The notes: a model not told the origin generated them from the letters alone. 64,000 nucleotides of DNA from Planctomycetaceae bacterium (GCA_041398785.1 JAWKUA010000013.1:148011-212010); one strand, 5' to 3'. Counted from the first letter of the stretch, positions 1 through 10,128 are shown. Translations and numbers: made by a program.

Positions 1-1729
1 AACCGTCGCCATCGAAGTCCGCGAACGCAGGAGCGTAAGCCCAGCCCACGGCGTTGACTCCCAGTTGTTCACTCAGTTCCTGAAACTGGCTCACATCGCC
101 CGATGTTGAATACATGCGGTTTCCGGCGCATGACCCGACCAGTTGCTCGTAGACGCCGGTGGGATAATCGCCGGCGGACACCTGAGCGATAATTCGCCGA
201 CCCATTTTGGAATACATATTGGCGACGTAGATTTCCGGCGTGCCGTCCCCGTTGATGTCCCCGGATGCAACGCCCATGCTGGTTGCGAAGTCGCCGACAC
301 CCGATTCGTCCGCGACATCCCGAAACGATCCGTCTCCCTGGTTGATCAGCAGCGAGTTCCGCGAAAAGTCGTTGGCAACATACAGATCGGGATAGTGATC
401 TTCGTTTGCATACAGCCAGGTCGCGGCGAAACTGTGTCGCCGGCCGCCGGTCGCTCCGGCCAGACGGGCCTTTTCGATGAATGTCCCGTCGCCGCGATTC
501 TTCCACAACTGGTTGTCTGCTCCGGTGTCGTCATCTCCCACCCATGCCGGCGGCTTGTCGCTTTGCACACCATTCCTGGTTCGCTGATACAGCACATACA
601 GGTCCAGCCGCCCGTCGCCGTCATAGTCGGCGACAACGCTGCCCATCGGGTTATAGCCAAGCTTCAGACCGCCGTTATCCCGGACCGGTTCAAAGGACTT
701 TCCCTCGACATTGCGGAACAGAGTTTCCCCCAGCAGCAAATCGACAAATCCGTCGTCGTCGAAGTCGATCCAACACGCAAGATACGCTCGGTTTTCCGAT
801 CGAATCGCGGTTGGCAGGCCCAGCAGTCTTGTAACGTCCTGATATTGGCCAGTCTGTGGACTCCACTGCAGAACGAATTGCTGAGCGTCCGCTGTGGCAA
901 CGGCAATGTCCGGGAAACCATCCGCATTGAAGTCGTCGACCGCGGTCTGAAATCGGTACTGCCGAACCTTGTCGGTTCCGCATTCCCAGTTGTCGACGAT
1001 TTGAAGTTTGCTGAGTCCGGCGTCAGATGTCACTTCCTCCATCAGCTCCTGCCCGCTGATCCGGAGCGATTCTGAATCGACATGCCACGATTCGATGATC
1101 CTGCCGGCGATGATGTCCTCGTCGTCGGAAAAACGACATTGCATGTTGCCGTGCGATACATAGGCAACCGACCGGCCATCGGAGTCAGCGCCGCCCAGCG
1201 TCAGCAGGACATCCAGCTCCCATGTGTCGGCATTGGATCCATCCGCGACGCGGGCAATCTTCAGCACACGGAAGCGCCCGCCGGCGTCCTGAGGAACGGC
1301 ACTGATACCGTCGATCAGAAAGCGAGAGAATCCATCGGCGTCCAGTTCCTCCGATCCATGTGCTTCGACGGAAAAGGCCGTTTCCGTCAGGGGCATCTTT
1401 TCGGTGATGGTCGCAGTCGTTCTGTTCGGGACGACGCCCGAGAATCCATCCACGTAAAATTCCGCCAGCGCATCGGCGGAACGTTCCTGCAGTGAGGTCA
1501 CCAGCCTGCGGCCGACGTGAGTCTCAATTTCAAACGTCACATGCTCGGCGTCCCAGATTTCCTTCTGTTTCACTTCGTCCAAACCGGCAAATGCCGGCGA
1601 CGTGGTTTCCACGGGCGCGTTCGCATCGGTGACTTCAGAAGTGTCCGGTACCGACGTCGGACGCAGGAACCACCAACCCGCACCGGCGCACAGAATCAGC
1701 AGCGTGAGGATGGCAAGTGACCGCTGCAT
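1..1729 (-). CDS. CRTAC1-like FG-GAP repeat protein (C-terminus cut by window edge)
   Basis: The minus-strand frame is open from the ATG at 1729 to the window edge, giving about 576 residues. The N-terminus is a short basic stretch (MQRS) and a hydrophobic segment ending near residue 20, so the protein is exported or membrane anchored. Calcium-binding FG-GAP/VCBS repeats of the type DxDxDGxxDL follow, for example DFDDDGFVDLL near 740-770, DYDGDGRLDLYV near 600-630 and DINGDGTPEIYV near 230-260; another DFDGDG begins at the window edge. In related CRTAC1 proteins the C-terminus carries an ASPIC/UnbV domain, which would lie outside the window. FG-GAP repeats fold as beta-propellers that bind Ca2+ and usually mediate extracellular contacts; the ligand is unknown. 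It is the last of three co-oriented genes with the SGNH-TPR and cytochrome genes, though a 280-base gap with a dispersed repeat separates it from them. Long plus-strand frames here are shadows. Confidence 0.85.
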   Translation of the reverse strand, partial: MQRSLAILTLLILCAGAGWWFLRPTSVPDTSEVTDANAPVETTSPAFAGLDEVKQKEIWDAEHVTFEIETHVGRRLVTSLQERSADALAEFYVDGFSGVVPNRTTATITEKMPLTETAFSVEAHGSEELDADGFSRFLIDGISAVPQDAGGRFRVLKIARVADGSNADTWELDVLLTLGGADSDGRSVAYVSHGNMQCRFSDDEDIIAGRIIESWHVDSESLRISGQELMEEVTSDAGLSKLQIVDNWECGTDKVRQYRFQTAVDDFNADGFPDIAVATADAQQFVLQWSPQTGQYQDVTRLLGLPTAIRSENRAYLACWIDFDDDGFVDLLLGETLFRNVEGKSFEPVRDNGGLKLGYNPMGSVVADYDGDGRLDLYVLYQRTRNGVQSDKPPAWVGDDDTGADNQLWKNRGDGTFIEKARLAGATGGRRHSFAATWLYANEDHYPDLYVANDFSRNSLLINQGDGSFRDVADESGVGDFATSMGVASGDINGDGTPEIYVANMYSKMGRRIIAQVSAGDYPTGVYEQLVGSCAGNRMYSTSGDVSQFQELSEQLGVNAVGWAYAPAFADFDGDG

Positions 1730-1852
1730 GAGCACGGACGTTCCAAAGGAGAGGCGGAAAAACTAAATTCGGCGCGACGCAGCCGTCAGCGCAATGGTCA
1801 GGCACGATTCTATTTTGGCGGACCATCACGGTCAACGACCATGCACCGCCTT

Positions 1853-1979
1853 TGGAGTGCGGCGACTCGTCGCCGCTTTCGATGTTCCTCCGACGGCGGC
1901 TCCACGTGAACCGAACGAATGTTCTCGTTGCCATGATTTTCGGAGAACCAAAGCGATGCTGGAGCATCGCACTCCAAAA
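1853..1979. repeat. Dispersed repeat, family C (TTTGGAGTGCG terminal inverted repeat)
   Basis: The element starts with TTTGGAGTGCG and ends with its near complement CGCACTCCAAA. Internal short palindromes such as GGCGACTCGTCGCC are also present. The same ends and the inner stretch CCAAAGCGATGCTG recur at about 21219-21347 and 21599-21728. It fills the gap between the SGNH gene and the CRTAC1 gene. Its small size, lack of coding capacity and terminal inverted repeats resemble a MITE or a large REP element; no target-site duplication was established. Confidence 0.7.
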
Positions 1980-2010
1980 TGTCAGTCGCCGGCCGGAAGC
2001 GCGGGACGGG

Positions 2011-3849
2011 TCATTTCGTCGGGACGGTGCCTTGCAGCTTCAGCAGGAGTTCTCCTGAATCGGCGTGCTGCGGGTTGAGCTGCAGGACTCGCTGGCAGTA
2101 TTCGATCGCCTCCGCCGGCTGATCCGTGTCTGACAGACTGCGAGCCAGTCGAAACAGTACGTCAGCGTCCCACGGTTGCCGGATCTGATCACAGCGCCGG
2201 TAATATAGTTCACGGGACAACTGCTGTTTGCCGCGGTAACTATCCGCCAGCGCTGCGGCGAGCCGAGTTGCCATGTCATCCAGTGACAGGTCCGCGAAGA
2301 CCTCCTGTTGCTCTGGCTGCAGCAGGCTGAGTTCCTGCCGCATTTCTGACACGATCATTTCCTTATGAATGTTGACATCGAATGTCTTCGTCATTGGAAA
2401 TACGCTCAGCACCCGAAGTGCATAGGACAGGCCCGACAGCCGGTCCTCCGGAAGCAGTCCCAGCAGTTCGTCGAAACGTGAGTCTTCCGGAACGCGTGAC
2501 GTCTCCCACGTCCGCTGCAGAACCTGCTGCTGAACAAAGCGTCCCAGAATAACGGCAAGTCTTCGATGGCCGTCCAGGTTGTAGTGAACATGTTCAAGAA
2601 ACAGGTTGGCTCCGGGAATTGCCGGCCCCGTTTCGTCAGCGAGCTGCGTTGCGGAATCAACAAAATGAACATGCTCATTCGCGGCCTGTGAGGCAACCTC
2701 GCGGACGATGTCACGGAACGGAGTTGGCGCCCGAAACCGGCAGCCGTCAACATCACGGGCCAATTCGAATTCTTTCAGTGCTTCCGGATATTGCTGCAGA
2801 CCTTCGCGGCATTGTCCCATGCGATAGTGCAGCAGTGACGAATCAGTGGACGTTTCTTCGGCGATTTCAAACTGCTCAATCGCTTCCTGCCATATTCCGG
2901 CCGCGGAAAGCTGCTCACCCTGATCAAAATGAAGTCGCCATCGTTCCATTTCGTCCGTGCTGAGTGTTTCCGGGATCAGGAAGCTGACCGGCGAGTGGTT
3001 GCTGAGATTCGACGCGACGGTTGTCAATACGACGGGAACATTCGCCGACACTGCTGTGGAAACAATGCGTTCCAGATTCGTTCGGTAATAGTCCAGCGCC
3101 GTTGCGTATCGCGGATCGTCACGCGATATGGTGACGCTCGCCGGCAGTTCTTCCATCAGGTCTCCGCGGTTCGATTGTTCGTCGACAAACCAGGGAGCCA
3201 GCAACTGGAACAGCCGCAGCCGGCGAATTTTCACGGCCATCGGCAGCATGGACGTTGTCGATGCGACACCGCCCGGCCCATAGAATTCGTTATGGCCGGT
3301 ATGCACGACAATCAAATCCGGCTGCATGGCGATACATTGTTGGACGACATCGGCCACACTGAAACTGTTGACCGCAACCATGCCCGCATTGATGACTTCG
3401 AACCGTTGCCCGTCATTCTGGTGATTCAACAGAACTTCCATTTGACGCGGAAAGGAAAGCTCCGGCGGATACGGAAACCCCAGCACCGTCGATCCGCCGA
3501 CAACCACAATTCGAAACACACCGTCGGGACGCGGCAGATCAAATCGCCTTGGTTCCGGACCGGCCAGTTTTCGGCCGGCGAAGTAGCTTTCTTCCGCCCT
3601 TGGATTGACCTGATAGTGCAGCAGCTCAGGAGCTCCCCTCACTTTCAGAAAGAGACCCAGGTCGTCGCCGACATCAAGCATAACCAGCACGACTTCGGTG
3701 ACCGCGATCAATGCGATCGGCAACATCAGTGCGGCAATGCGGAAATACCATCGTCGGCGCCCGGAACGCCGAAGGGCCGGACGCTGAGCCGAAGTTCGGG
3801 CGTCCGGCTTCACCGTTTCGGAATCGTCCCGCTGCTCGTCGCTTGCCAT
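2011..3849 (-). CDS. SGNH/GDSL-type hydrolase with C-terminal TPR repeats
   Basis: This 612-residue protein has a basic N-terminus, a membrane segment at about residues 36-58, and an SGNH hydrolase domain. The nucleophile motif GGST has Ser at about residue 120, the block with NAGM is near 155, GHNEFYG starts at 185, and the catalytic-His block HYNLDGHRRLA lies near 425. Two tetratricopeptide regions are present: one inserted inside the hydrolase domain near residues 305-365, and one at the C-terminus with NPQHADSGELL. SGNH enzymes cleave or transfer acyl esters, often on polysaccharides; the substrate is unknown. The membrane anchor suggests the catalytic domain faces the periplasm. It lies 84 bases downstream of the multiheme cytochrome gene on the same strand, so the two probably share a transcript. 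The fused TPRs suggest that it acts in a protein complex. Confidence 0.82.
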   Translation of the reverse strand: MASDEQRDDSETVKPDARTSAQRPALRRSGRRRWYFRIAALMLPIALIAVTEVVLVMLDVGDDLGLFLKVRGAPELLHYQVNPRAEESYFAGRKLAGPEPRRFDLPRPDGVFRIVVVGGSTVLGFPYPPELSFPRQMEVLLNHQNDGQRFEVINAGMVAVNSFSVADVVQQCIAMQPDLIVVHTGHNEFYGPGGVASTTSMLPMAVKIRRLRLFQLLAPWFVDEQSNRGDLMEELPASVTISRDDPRYATALDYYRTNLERIVSTAVSANVPVVLTTVASNLSNHSPVSFLIPETLSTDEMERWRLHFDQGEQLSAAGIWQEAIEQFEIAEETSTDSSLLHYRMGQCREGLQQYPEALKEFELARDVDGCRFRAPTPFRDIVREVASQAANEHVHFVDSATQLADETGPAIPGANLFLEHVHYNLDGHRRLAVILGRFVQQQVLQRTWETSRVPEDSRFDELLGLLPEDRLSGLSYALRVLSVFPMTKTFDVNIHKEMIVSEMRQELSLLQPEQQEVFADLSLDDMATRLAAALADSYRGKQQLSRELYYRRCDQIRQPWDADVLFRLARSLSDTDQPAEAIEYCQRVLQLNPQHADSGELLLKLQGTVPTK

Positions 3850-3933
3850 CAGGCCACCTTTACCAACGGGATGGCCACCGCGCGAACCACGACAGCGCGA
3901 TGCGTGAAGATGCCGTCTTCGGAGCAGGCTGCA

Positions 3934-5106
3934 TTATTCGACGTGTGCATCAGTTTCTTCCCGAACGGCCGGCGGATCGTTGTCGTTTCTGATTCGAATC
4001 CAGTGATCGTGAAATGAAATCGACTCATGCACTTCCACTCGCGGCATATGACACGACACGCAGTCATGATCCGGTGACACGGGACACATTACGGACTGCG
4101 AGTCGCCGGAGTGGCAATCGAGACATTTTTGTTCGTACTGTTCGGGCGATTGCGTAGCCGCGTGCTGATGAGGATTATGGCAGGCCGTGCATGTCAGCCG
4201 CCCCTGTGACTTCACGTAGCATTTCGACTGCACCAGGCCCACGGGCTGAAACCTGGCGATCTTCGGATTCTGCCGAGTGATCTCACTTTCCGCGACGGCA
4301 GTTTCACCGCGATGACAATCCGCACAGATTTCGATCTGATCCGCGGTGCGCCACGGCCGCTTTGGAAATCCGAGATCTTCACCGGTTGAACGATCCTCCT
4401 GCATCACGACTGCATGTGAGGCACCGCCGATGTGACAGTTTTCACAGCCGACATTCGGTATCAGGCCCACCACCTGGTCACCGACAATTTTGCCGGCCGT
4501 GGTGTGGCATCCGAAGCAGCGTTCAAGAGCCTCCCCGCGAATGATGCGGCCGAAACATTCGATGTCATGCCGAATCGGCCGACCCAACTGCCCCGGCGTG
4601 AGATCCGTCCGGTCCATTCCTGTGAACCACGAAACGCGATGCTCGATGCCCACCGGAACACCCGATCCGTCCGGAGTCAAGGAGACAAACGTGATGGCGT
4701 GCTGACCTGAACCGAAGGCGAATTGCAGCGGAAACGGCTCCCCGCCAAACCGACCCGGAACGACGACATCCAGGCCGGACTCATTGGGAACGTAGCTGTA
4801 TGTTTCGCCGCGATCCGAATCGGAAAACTGCAACTGTTCAAATCGGTCACGGAACGGAAAGTCGCGAGTGGACCGCAGCGTTTTTGAGTGTCCGCTTGAC
4901 TGATAGTCGTGGAACTGAGTTTCGTGGCAGACGGCGCACGATTCGGACCCGACGATGCGGACATCAGCGGTTGCGGACGAAGGAACGGTCTCGGCGATTT
5001 CCGATCGAGGTGGCTGGCGGCCAACCATCCAGACTCCCGCAAGCAGCAACGCTCCGGCGGCAATCAGCAGCGGAATAAAGACCGTTCGTGATCCGGAAAT
5101 CCCCAT
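3934..5106 (-). CDS. Membrane-anchored multiheme cytochrome c (seven CXXCH)
   Basis: This 390-residue protein has an N-terminal membrane anchor (FIPLLIAAGALLLAGVW, residues about 10-26). Seven haem-binding motifs follow in order: CAVCH, CFGCH, CENCH, CADCH, CTACH, CLDCH and CVSCH. Further histidines could be distal ligands. The arrangement resembles cytochrome c554/NrfB-like multiheme electron carriers, and the protein should sit in the periplasm attached to the cytoplasmic membrane. No oxidoreductase partner is obvious next to it; downstream on the same strand are the SGNH-TPR and CRTAC1 genes. A paralogue with the same seven motifs but a TPR tail lies at 50297-52251. Start ATG 5106 gives a proper signal anchor. 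The electron donor and acceptor cannot be read from the sequence. Confidence 0.88.
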   Translation of the reverse strand: MGISGSRTVFIPLLIAAGALLLAGVWMVGRQPPRSEIAETVPSSATADVRIVGSESCAVCHETQFHDYQSSGHSKTLRSTRDFPFRDRFEQLQFSDSDRGETYSYVPNESGLDVVVPGRFGGEPFPLQFAFGSGQHAITFVSLTPDGSGVPVGIEHRVSWFTGMDRTDLTPGQLGRPIRHDIECFGRIIRGEALERCFGCHTTAGKIVGDQVVGLIPNVGCENCHIGGASHAVVMQEDRSTGEDLGFPKRPWRTADQIEICADCHRGETAVAESEITRQNPKIARFQPVGLVQSKCYVKSQGRLTCTACHNPHQHAATQSPEQYEQKCLDCHSGDSQSVMCPVSPDHDCVSCHMPRVEVHESISFHDHWIRIRNDNDPPAVREETDAHVE

Positions 5107-5645
5107 ACGTCCGTTTGTCTACACTTCAACTGAAGCTGTGTTTCCTGAAAGAGCCCGCTACACAGCGTGCGGCGACCGAGAGTTGCCGACGTGGCGTCGA
5201 TGTTCATCCAGCGAGCCGCGCGGGATGGCTCCATCGTACGGAAAACAACGCGTCGCGGCGACCACGAAGCGGCACAGTTCCTGCGCGGGATTCTGAGTCG
5301 CGCTCCGGCGTGGCCGCGCCTTCCATTGTGGAAAACGCCGCCGGCCTGGCATCGTTGGCGCAGTCGTCGTGCGCCGCGGGCGGGAGATGACGCCTTGTCG
5401 GAAAACACGTCGCATCCATCCTCAATTGCCAAAGTTCCAAAATGTCAGGTAATCACCGACGCTGACGTTTTCGGAAGCTGTACGCACCGTCGTCGGCGCT
5501 ATCCTTTTGTGGCGCAGTTCGGCGTGTGTTTCGACTGGACTTCTTTTTGAGACTTTTGTAAACGGGCGCTGGCGTCAGTGTACCAGGTTCGGGGCATCGG
5601 CTTGTGCCGGCAACTGTGATACGAACTGCCTCCCGGTGGCGCGGA
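5107..5645. other. Intergenic region between divergent genes, no gene recognised
   Basis: About 540 bases lie between the minus-strand cytochrome gene and the plus-strand hydrolase gene. Several frames are open, but none has domain-like composition or a convincing start. The region should hold the two divergent promoters; I could not identify convincing -35/-10 boxes. Confidence 0.5.
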
Positions 5646-6725
5646 ATGTTCGACGACGAAAACTCTACGCAGGCTGTTGATCAGCCATCGGAATGTCCGC
5701 CCCTGGCGATTCCACAGGAGTCGCCACTGCCGCCGTCACCGTTCGATCCGCCGCCGGGAGTTCCGCAGTTTCGCCCCGCTCGCGGATTAAGCGGAGCTCA
5801 TCGGCAAACGCTGCTGGCGACATACATTTCCGGACGGCCCGGAATCACGGATACCGTGCCGCGAAAAATTCGGCTGCCCGACGGCGACTTTGTCGTGCTG
5901 CATGACGACCAGCCCGCAAACTGGAGACGCGGGGACCTGGTGGTCCTGTTGATGCACGGACTGACCGGCTGCCACAGAAGCGGCTATATGATGCGAATCG
6001 CCGCCAAGCTGAAGCGGCAGGGTGTGCGAGTTTTCCGGATGGATCATCGCGGCTGCGGCGCGGGACGGCGACTGGCCGCGAACCCGTATCACGCCGGGCG
6101 CACGGAAGACGTTCAGAATGTGCTGGAAACGATCGAACGCATCTGTCCGGGATCTCCCGTGTCAGTGGCCGGCTTTTCGCTCAGCGGAAATCTGCTGCTG
6201 AAGTATCTGGGACAGCATGGCGGCAACGCTCCGATGTGCATCTACCGGGCTGTCGCCGTGTGTCCTCCCATCGACCTGATGAAGTGCATGACCAAGCTGG
6301 GTGCGTCGCGCGCCGGGTTGAGGTATGACTGGCATTTTTCCAGAACCCTGGTCAGCCAGATTTCCAACAGTCCGCAGTGGCGAGACAACGTGCCGCTGGC
6401 CGAAGTCAGACGCCTGCCGCGTCGGCTTTACGAATTCGACGACCTCTACACAGCGCCGGCGTCCGGGTTCCGGTCGGTCGAAGAGTACTACCGAACCGCG
6501 TCGTCGAAGGATGTCATCAGCAACATTCGTGTCCACACGACGATTCTGGCGGCCGAAGACGATCCGCTGATCGACGCCGAACCGCTGCTGGCTCTGTCGC
6601 TGCCCGGAAACGTCACTCGGTGTGTCACGCGCAACGGCGGACACCTGGGATTCATCGGACGCAGGGGAGTCGATCAGGACCGTCGCTGGATGGACTGGCG
6701 CGTGATGGAATGGCTGCAGGAATAG
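5646..6725 (+). CDS. YheT-family alpha/beta hydrolase
   Basis: The 359-residue protein matches the YheT/UPF0017 alpha/beta hydrolase pattern. The oxyanion region is LLMHGLTGCHRSGYM, followed by FRMDHRGCGAG, the nucleophile elbow AGFSLSGN with catalytic Ser, the acid in AEDDPLID, and the catalytic His in NGGHLGFIG. A proline-rich linker precedes the domain. The family includes putative carboxylesterases and lipid hydrolases of mostly unknown substrate; cytoplasmic location is likely. I chose ATG 5646 because it follows a purine-rich stretch; a GTG at 5604 in frame is possible. The 3' end overlaps the next gene's start by 16 bases, so the two are probably co-translated. Confidence 0.88.
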   Translation: MFDDENSTQAVDQPSECPPLAIPQESPLPPSPFDPPPGVPQFRPARGLSGAHRQTLLATYISGRPGITDTVPRKIRLPDGDFVVLHDDQPANWRRGDLVVLLMHGLTGCHRSGYMMRIAAKLKRQGVRVFRMDHRGCGAGRRLAANPYHAGRTEDVQNVLETIERICPGSPVSVAGFSLSGNLLLKYLGQHGGNAPMCIYRAVAVCPPIDLMKCMTKLGASRAGLRYDWHFSRTLVSQISNSPQWRDNVPLAEVRRLPRRLYEFDDLYTAPASGFRSVEEYYRTASSKDVISNIRVHTTILAAEDDPLIDAEPLLALSLPGNVTRCVTRNGGHLGFIGRRGVDQDRRWMDWRVMEWLQE

Positions 6726-7888
6726 CCTGCGAAACCGTCGACCTGCTGTTTGAATTCTCCACGCTGAACGGCGGCGAGAAGTCGATGCTGAGCGTCCTGG
6801 CGCGACTTGCCGGCCGAAGCGATCTGAAGTTTCGAGCGCTTTGCCCGGCCGATGGGCCGCTGGCCGATTGTCTGCGAACGCTGCAGATTCCCGTTCTGGA
6901 ATTCAACGTACGCAACGTCGACGGAAACCGCCGTCCGTCGGATCAACTGGTCGCAGAACTCGCGTCGATTTGTGCTCAGCACGGGATTCGGCGGTTACAC
7001 GCCAACAGCCTGTCGATGAGCCGACTGACAGGCCAGCTTGCTCGAAAGCAGCCTTCCGGCACAATCATTCACACAGGACACCTGCGGGACATCATCGGGC
7101 TGAGCCGTGCGGCGATCAGCGATCTGAACCGCAACGATGCTCTGATCGCGGTCTCTGAGGCGACGCGTTCCTTTCATCGCCGACAGGGACTCGACGTCGA
7201 CGGCAGCCGCTGCGTCGTCATCCACAACGGAGTCGATCCTGATCAGTTCCGGCCACGCGAACGATCGGCGCTGCGAGCCGAGTTGCTGCCGCAGGTTCCG
7301 CCGCACTCCATCGTGGCACTCAGTGTCGGGCAGATCTGTCTGCGAAAGGGACAGCTTGACGCCGCGAAAGCTGTTGTCGATCTGAACCGGCTGTCGCATG
7401 ACACAATGCGTCCGGTCTTTCTGGTCATCTCCGGAGAACGTCATTCCGCGAAGGATGAAAGCGTGGCCTATGAGCAGGCGATTCGTGACGTGTTCAACTC
7501 CGCCGGTCAGTCCGAACGGCTGATCATGGCGGGCTATCGTTCCGATGTTGAACTGCTGATGAACGCAGCCGACGTGCTGATCCATGCGGCTCGACAGGAA
7601 CCGTTCGGGCGAGTCCTGCTGGAAGCGTCGGCTTCGGGAATTCCGATCGTTGCCACCGACGTCGGCGGGACTCAGGAACTTCTGCGACCCGACGTCGACG
7701 CGCTGCTGGTTCCCGCAGCACAACCCGCGGCGATCGCCGACGCCGTTCGAAAAATGATCACGTCGCCTCAGCTTGCTTCACAGCTGTCGACGTCGGCACG
7801 CGAACGCACGACGTCAGAATTCACGGCCGAACACTCCGCGACGGCCCTGGCGGATTTCTGGAACCAGTGTGAAGGCCGTTTCGTTTGA
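6710..7888 (+). CDS. Glycosyltransferase family 4 (GT-B fold)
   Basis: This protein of about 392 residues has a GT-B fold. The N-terminal half contains LLFEFSTLNGGEKSML, typical of the nucleotide-sugar/acceptor domain. The C-terminal half contains the hinge VIHNGVDPDQF, LSVGQICLRKGQ, and the GT4 signature EPFGRVLLEASASGIPIVATDVGG with the conserved E-x7-E. It should transfer a sugar from an activated donor to a polysaccharide, lipid or protein acceptor; donor and acceptor are unknown. The frame is open further upstream, but that part lies inside the YheT gene, so the start is set at ATG 6710, 16 bases before the upstream stop. This suggests translational coupling with the hydrolase. Confidence 0.88.
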   Translation: MAAGIACETVDLLFEFSTLNGGEKSMLSVLARLAGRSDLKFRALCPADGPLADCLRTLQIPVLEFNVRNVDGNRRPSDQLVAELASICAQHGIRRLHANSLSMSRLTGQLARKQPSGTIIHTGHLRDIIGLSRAAISDLNRNDALIAVSEATRSFHRRQGLDVDGSRCVVIHNGVDPDQFRPRERSALRAELLPQVPPHSIVALSVGQICLRKGQLDAAKAVVDLNRLSHDTMRPVFLVISGERHSAKDESVAYEQAIRDVFNSAGQSERLIMAGYRSDVELLMNAADVLIHAARQEPFGRVLLEASASGIPIVATDVGGTQELLRPDVDALLVPAAQPAAIADAVRKMITSPQLASQLSTSARERTTSEFTAEHSATALADFWNQCEGRFV

Positions 7889-7962
7889 GCCGCGTCCAAC
7901 GCCGGACGGAGAGCTATCCGGAACGGCCTTGCCTTCACCTACCGCGTAAACGAACGAAACGG
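7872..7962. terminator. Overlapping inverted repeats after the glycosyltransferase gene
   Basis: AAGGCCGTT (7872-7880) is complementary to AACGGCCTT (7922-7930). The overlapping CCGTTTCGTT (from about 7876) is complementary to AACGAAACGG (7953-7962). The two stems share bases and cannot form together. They span the stop codon of the glycosyltransferase gene and lie between convergent genes, so a termination role is possible, but there is no T-tract. Confidence 0.3.
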
Positions 7963-8109
7963 TCGCCCCGCGCAGCAGGTTCCGTCGTCCCGCAATCCGT
8001 CGTCTCAGGCACACGCACGAAACACACTGTCGCCACGACGACAACCCGATTCACTGGATGCACCGAGACGTGGACGAATTCCCGATCCCCATCGTGCGAT
8101 TCCGGTCGC

Positions 8110-8553
8110 TCACCCGCCAATCGCTTCGGGTGGTCGATGAAACTCCTCCCAGCGTCGCCAGGCGTAGGCCCATTCCATCCACATTCGCATGACGGACCAC
8201 AGCAGTCTCATGCGTTCCAGGTGTTCGGGCGGCATTCGCGACTGCTGAGCGGCGGATTCCCGAGCCGCCATGTCCAGTCCATACCGTCGAGCGAGCGAAC
8301 GGCACAGACCGTCGGCGGACAAATCGCATTCTTCGAGGTCGAAGTCGAACGTGCAGTCGACGGCCATGTCTTCGTCACTGGTCACCAGTTCGGCGCCGTC
8401 GGCGGTGACGAACATTTCGAACAGCCGCGCCCGGTACGGATCGATCTCCAGCGGGCGAACAGCGGCCTGAGCTTCGTCGATCAGCCGTTCGATACTGTCG
8501 AGAATATCGCGAGCGACCGATCGTTTGACTTCGGGTGACACCGGGTTGTTCAT
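8110..8553 (-). CDS. Hypothetical protein, acidic
   Basis: I do not recognise a family. The 147-residue product is rich in Glu, Asp, Arg and Met. It has an acidic core (FDFDLEECDLSADGLCRSLARRYGLD) and a tryptophan-rich C-terminal helix (MRMWMEWAYAWRRWEEFHR). No signal peptide or membrane segment is seen, so it is probably cytoplasmic. ATG 8553 is preferred over a GTG at 8556. The amphipathic helical composition and the absence of stops support a real gene; the overlapping plus-strand frame has the low-complexity R/S/P composition of a shadow. Confidence 0.65.
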   Translation of the reverse strand: MNNPVSPEVKRSVARDILDSIERLIDEAQAAVRPLEIDPYRARLFEMFVTADGAELVTSDEDMAVDCTFDFDLEECDLSADGLCRSLARRYGLDMAARESAAQQSRMPPEHLERMRLLWSVMRMWMEWAYAWRRWEEFHRPPEAIGG

Positions 8554-8673
8554 CACGCTGCCTGGCTGCTATCAGAATCAGGAGTTTCGCACGTTCCAAT
8601 CCGAACGGGCGTCGGTATACCGGCCCGGCCGCAATCGCACAAGCCGGTGGAACGCCAACAGATACCGCGGTCC

Positions 8674-8754
8674 GGGAGGGCGAGGCTCCTGCCGAGCCGC
8701 GTGGGCCAAAGGACGTCCGATGCGGCAGCGGCTCGGCGGGAGCCTCGCCCTCCC
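8674..8754. repeat. REP-like inverted repeat, family A, copy 1
   Basis: A 27-base left arm (8674-8700, beginning GGGAGGGCGAGGCTCC) and a 27-base right arm (8728-8754, ending GCCTCGCCCTCCC) are complementary with one mismatch, around a 27-base loop. It would form a very stable hairpin in DNA or RNA. Further copies lie at 9901-9978 and 10129-10222, with a diverged one near 29454-29532. Confidence 0.85.
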
Positions 8755-8785
8755 GATGGTTGCGCCGAGGACGTTCAATTGCGGC

Positions 8786-8848
8786 AGCACGTCCCAGAAC
8801 GCTTTCCGACGGCTGCGCGCACAACTTCTGCGAAGATGTGGCACCCGG
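8786..8848 (+). repeat. Dispersed repeat, family B, copy 1
   Basis: The core reads ACGCTTTCCGACGGCTGCG, then CACAACTTCTGCGAAGATGTGG and ends CACCC. It recurs at about 10045-10110, 29563-29627 and, inverted, 21426-21490. In three of the four places it directly follows a family A hairpin, so A and B may be one composite element. Confidence 0.75.
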
Positions 8849-8984
8849 ACGGGCGCTCAGTCGCGGCGAGACGCGACCACATTGCGACACTTGAGTCAGG
8901 CCGCTGCGAAGTTTGATTTCGCGCGAACAGTTGTCAGACTGACTCCCTGTTCGCGTTTCGTTTCATCGTATGCGGCAGGGCGGA

Positions 8985-9881
<897 letters not shown>

Positions 9882-9900
9882 AAGCGCGGCCTAACGCTCC

Positions 9901-9978
9901 GGGAGGGCGAGGCTCCTGCCGAGCCGCGCGTGCCAAAGGATCCGATGCGGCAGCGGCTCGGCGGGAGCTCGCCCTCCC
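9901..9978. repeat. REP-like inverted repeat, family A, copy 2
   Basis: The left arm is 9901-9927 and the right arm 9953-9978. The right arm lacks one C relative to copies 1 and 3 (GGGAGCTCGCCC instead of GGGAGCCTCGCCC). It starts 19 bases after the DUF58 stop codon, where the hairpin could end or protect that transcript. Confidence 0.85.
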
Positions 9979-10044
9979 GATGGTTGCATCTGTGTGAATC
10001 TGTGAAATCTGCGGACGCCATTTCCGGACCGCAACGTGCAATTG

Positions 10045-10110
10045 CCGCACGACGTCCCATAACGCTTTCCGACGGCTGCGCGCACAACTTCTTCGAAGAT
10101 GTGGTACCCA
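10045..10110 (+). repeat. Dispersed repeat, family B, copy 2
   Basis: Near-identical to copy 1 through ACGCTTTCCGACGGCTGCG and CACAACTTCTTCGAAGATGTGG. It is sandwiched between family A copies 2 and 3. Confidence 0.75.
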
Positions 10111-10128
10111 GACGGCGATCGAACGTCC

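Noticed and set aside
143..1075. 310-codon plus-strand open frame
   Set aside because: It runs antisense to the FG-GAP repeats, which are clear and continuous on the minus strand; its own composition has no domain pattern.
2929..4017. 362-codon plus-strand open frame
   Set aside because: Antisense to the SGNH hydrolase and cytochrome genes, both of which have full motif sets.
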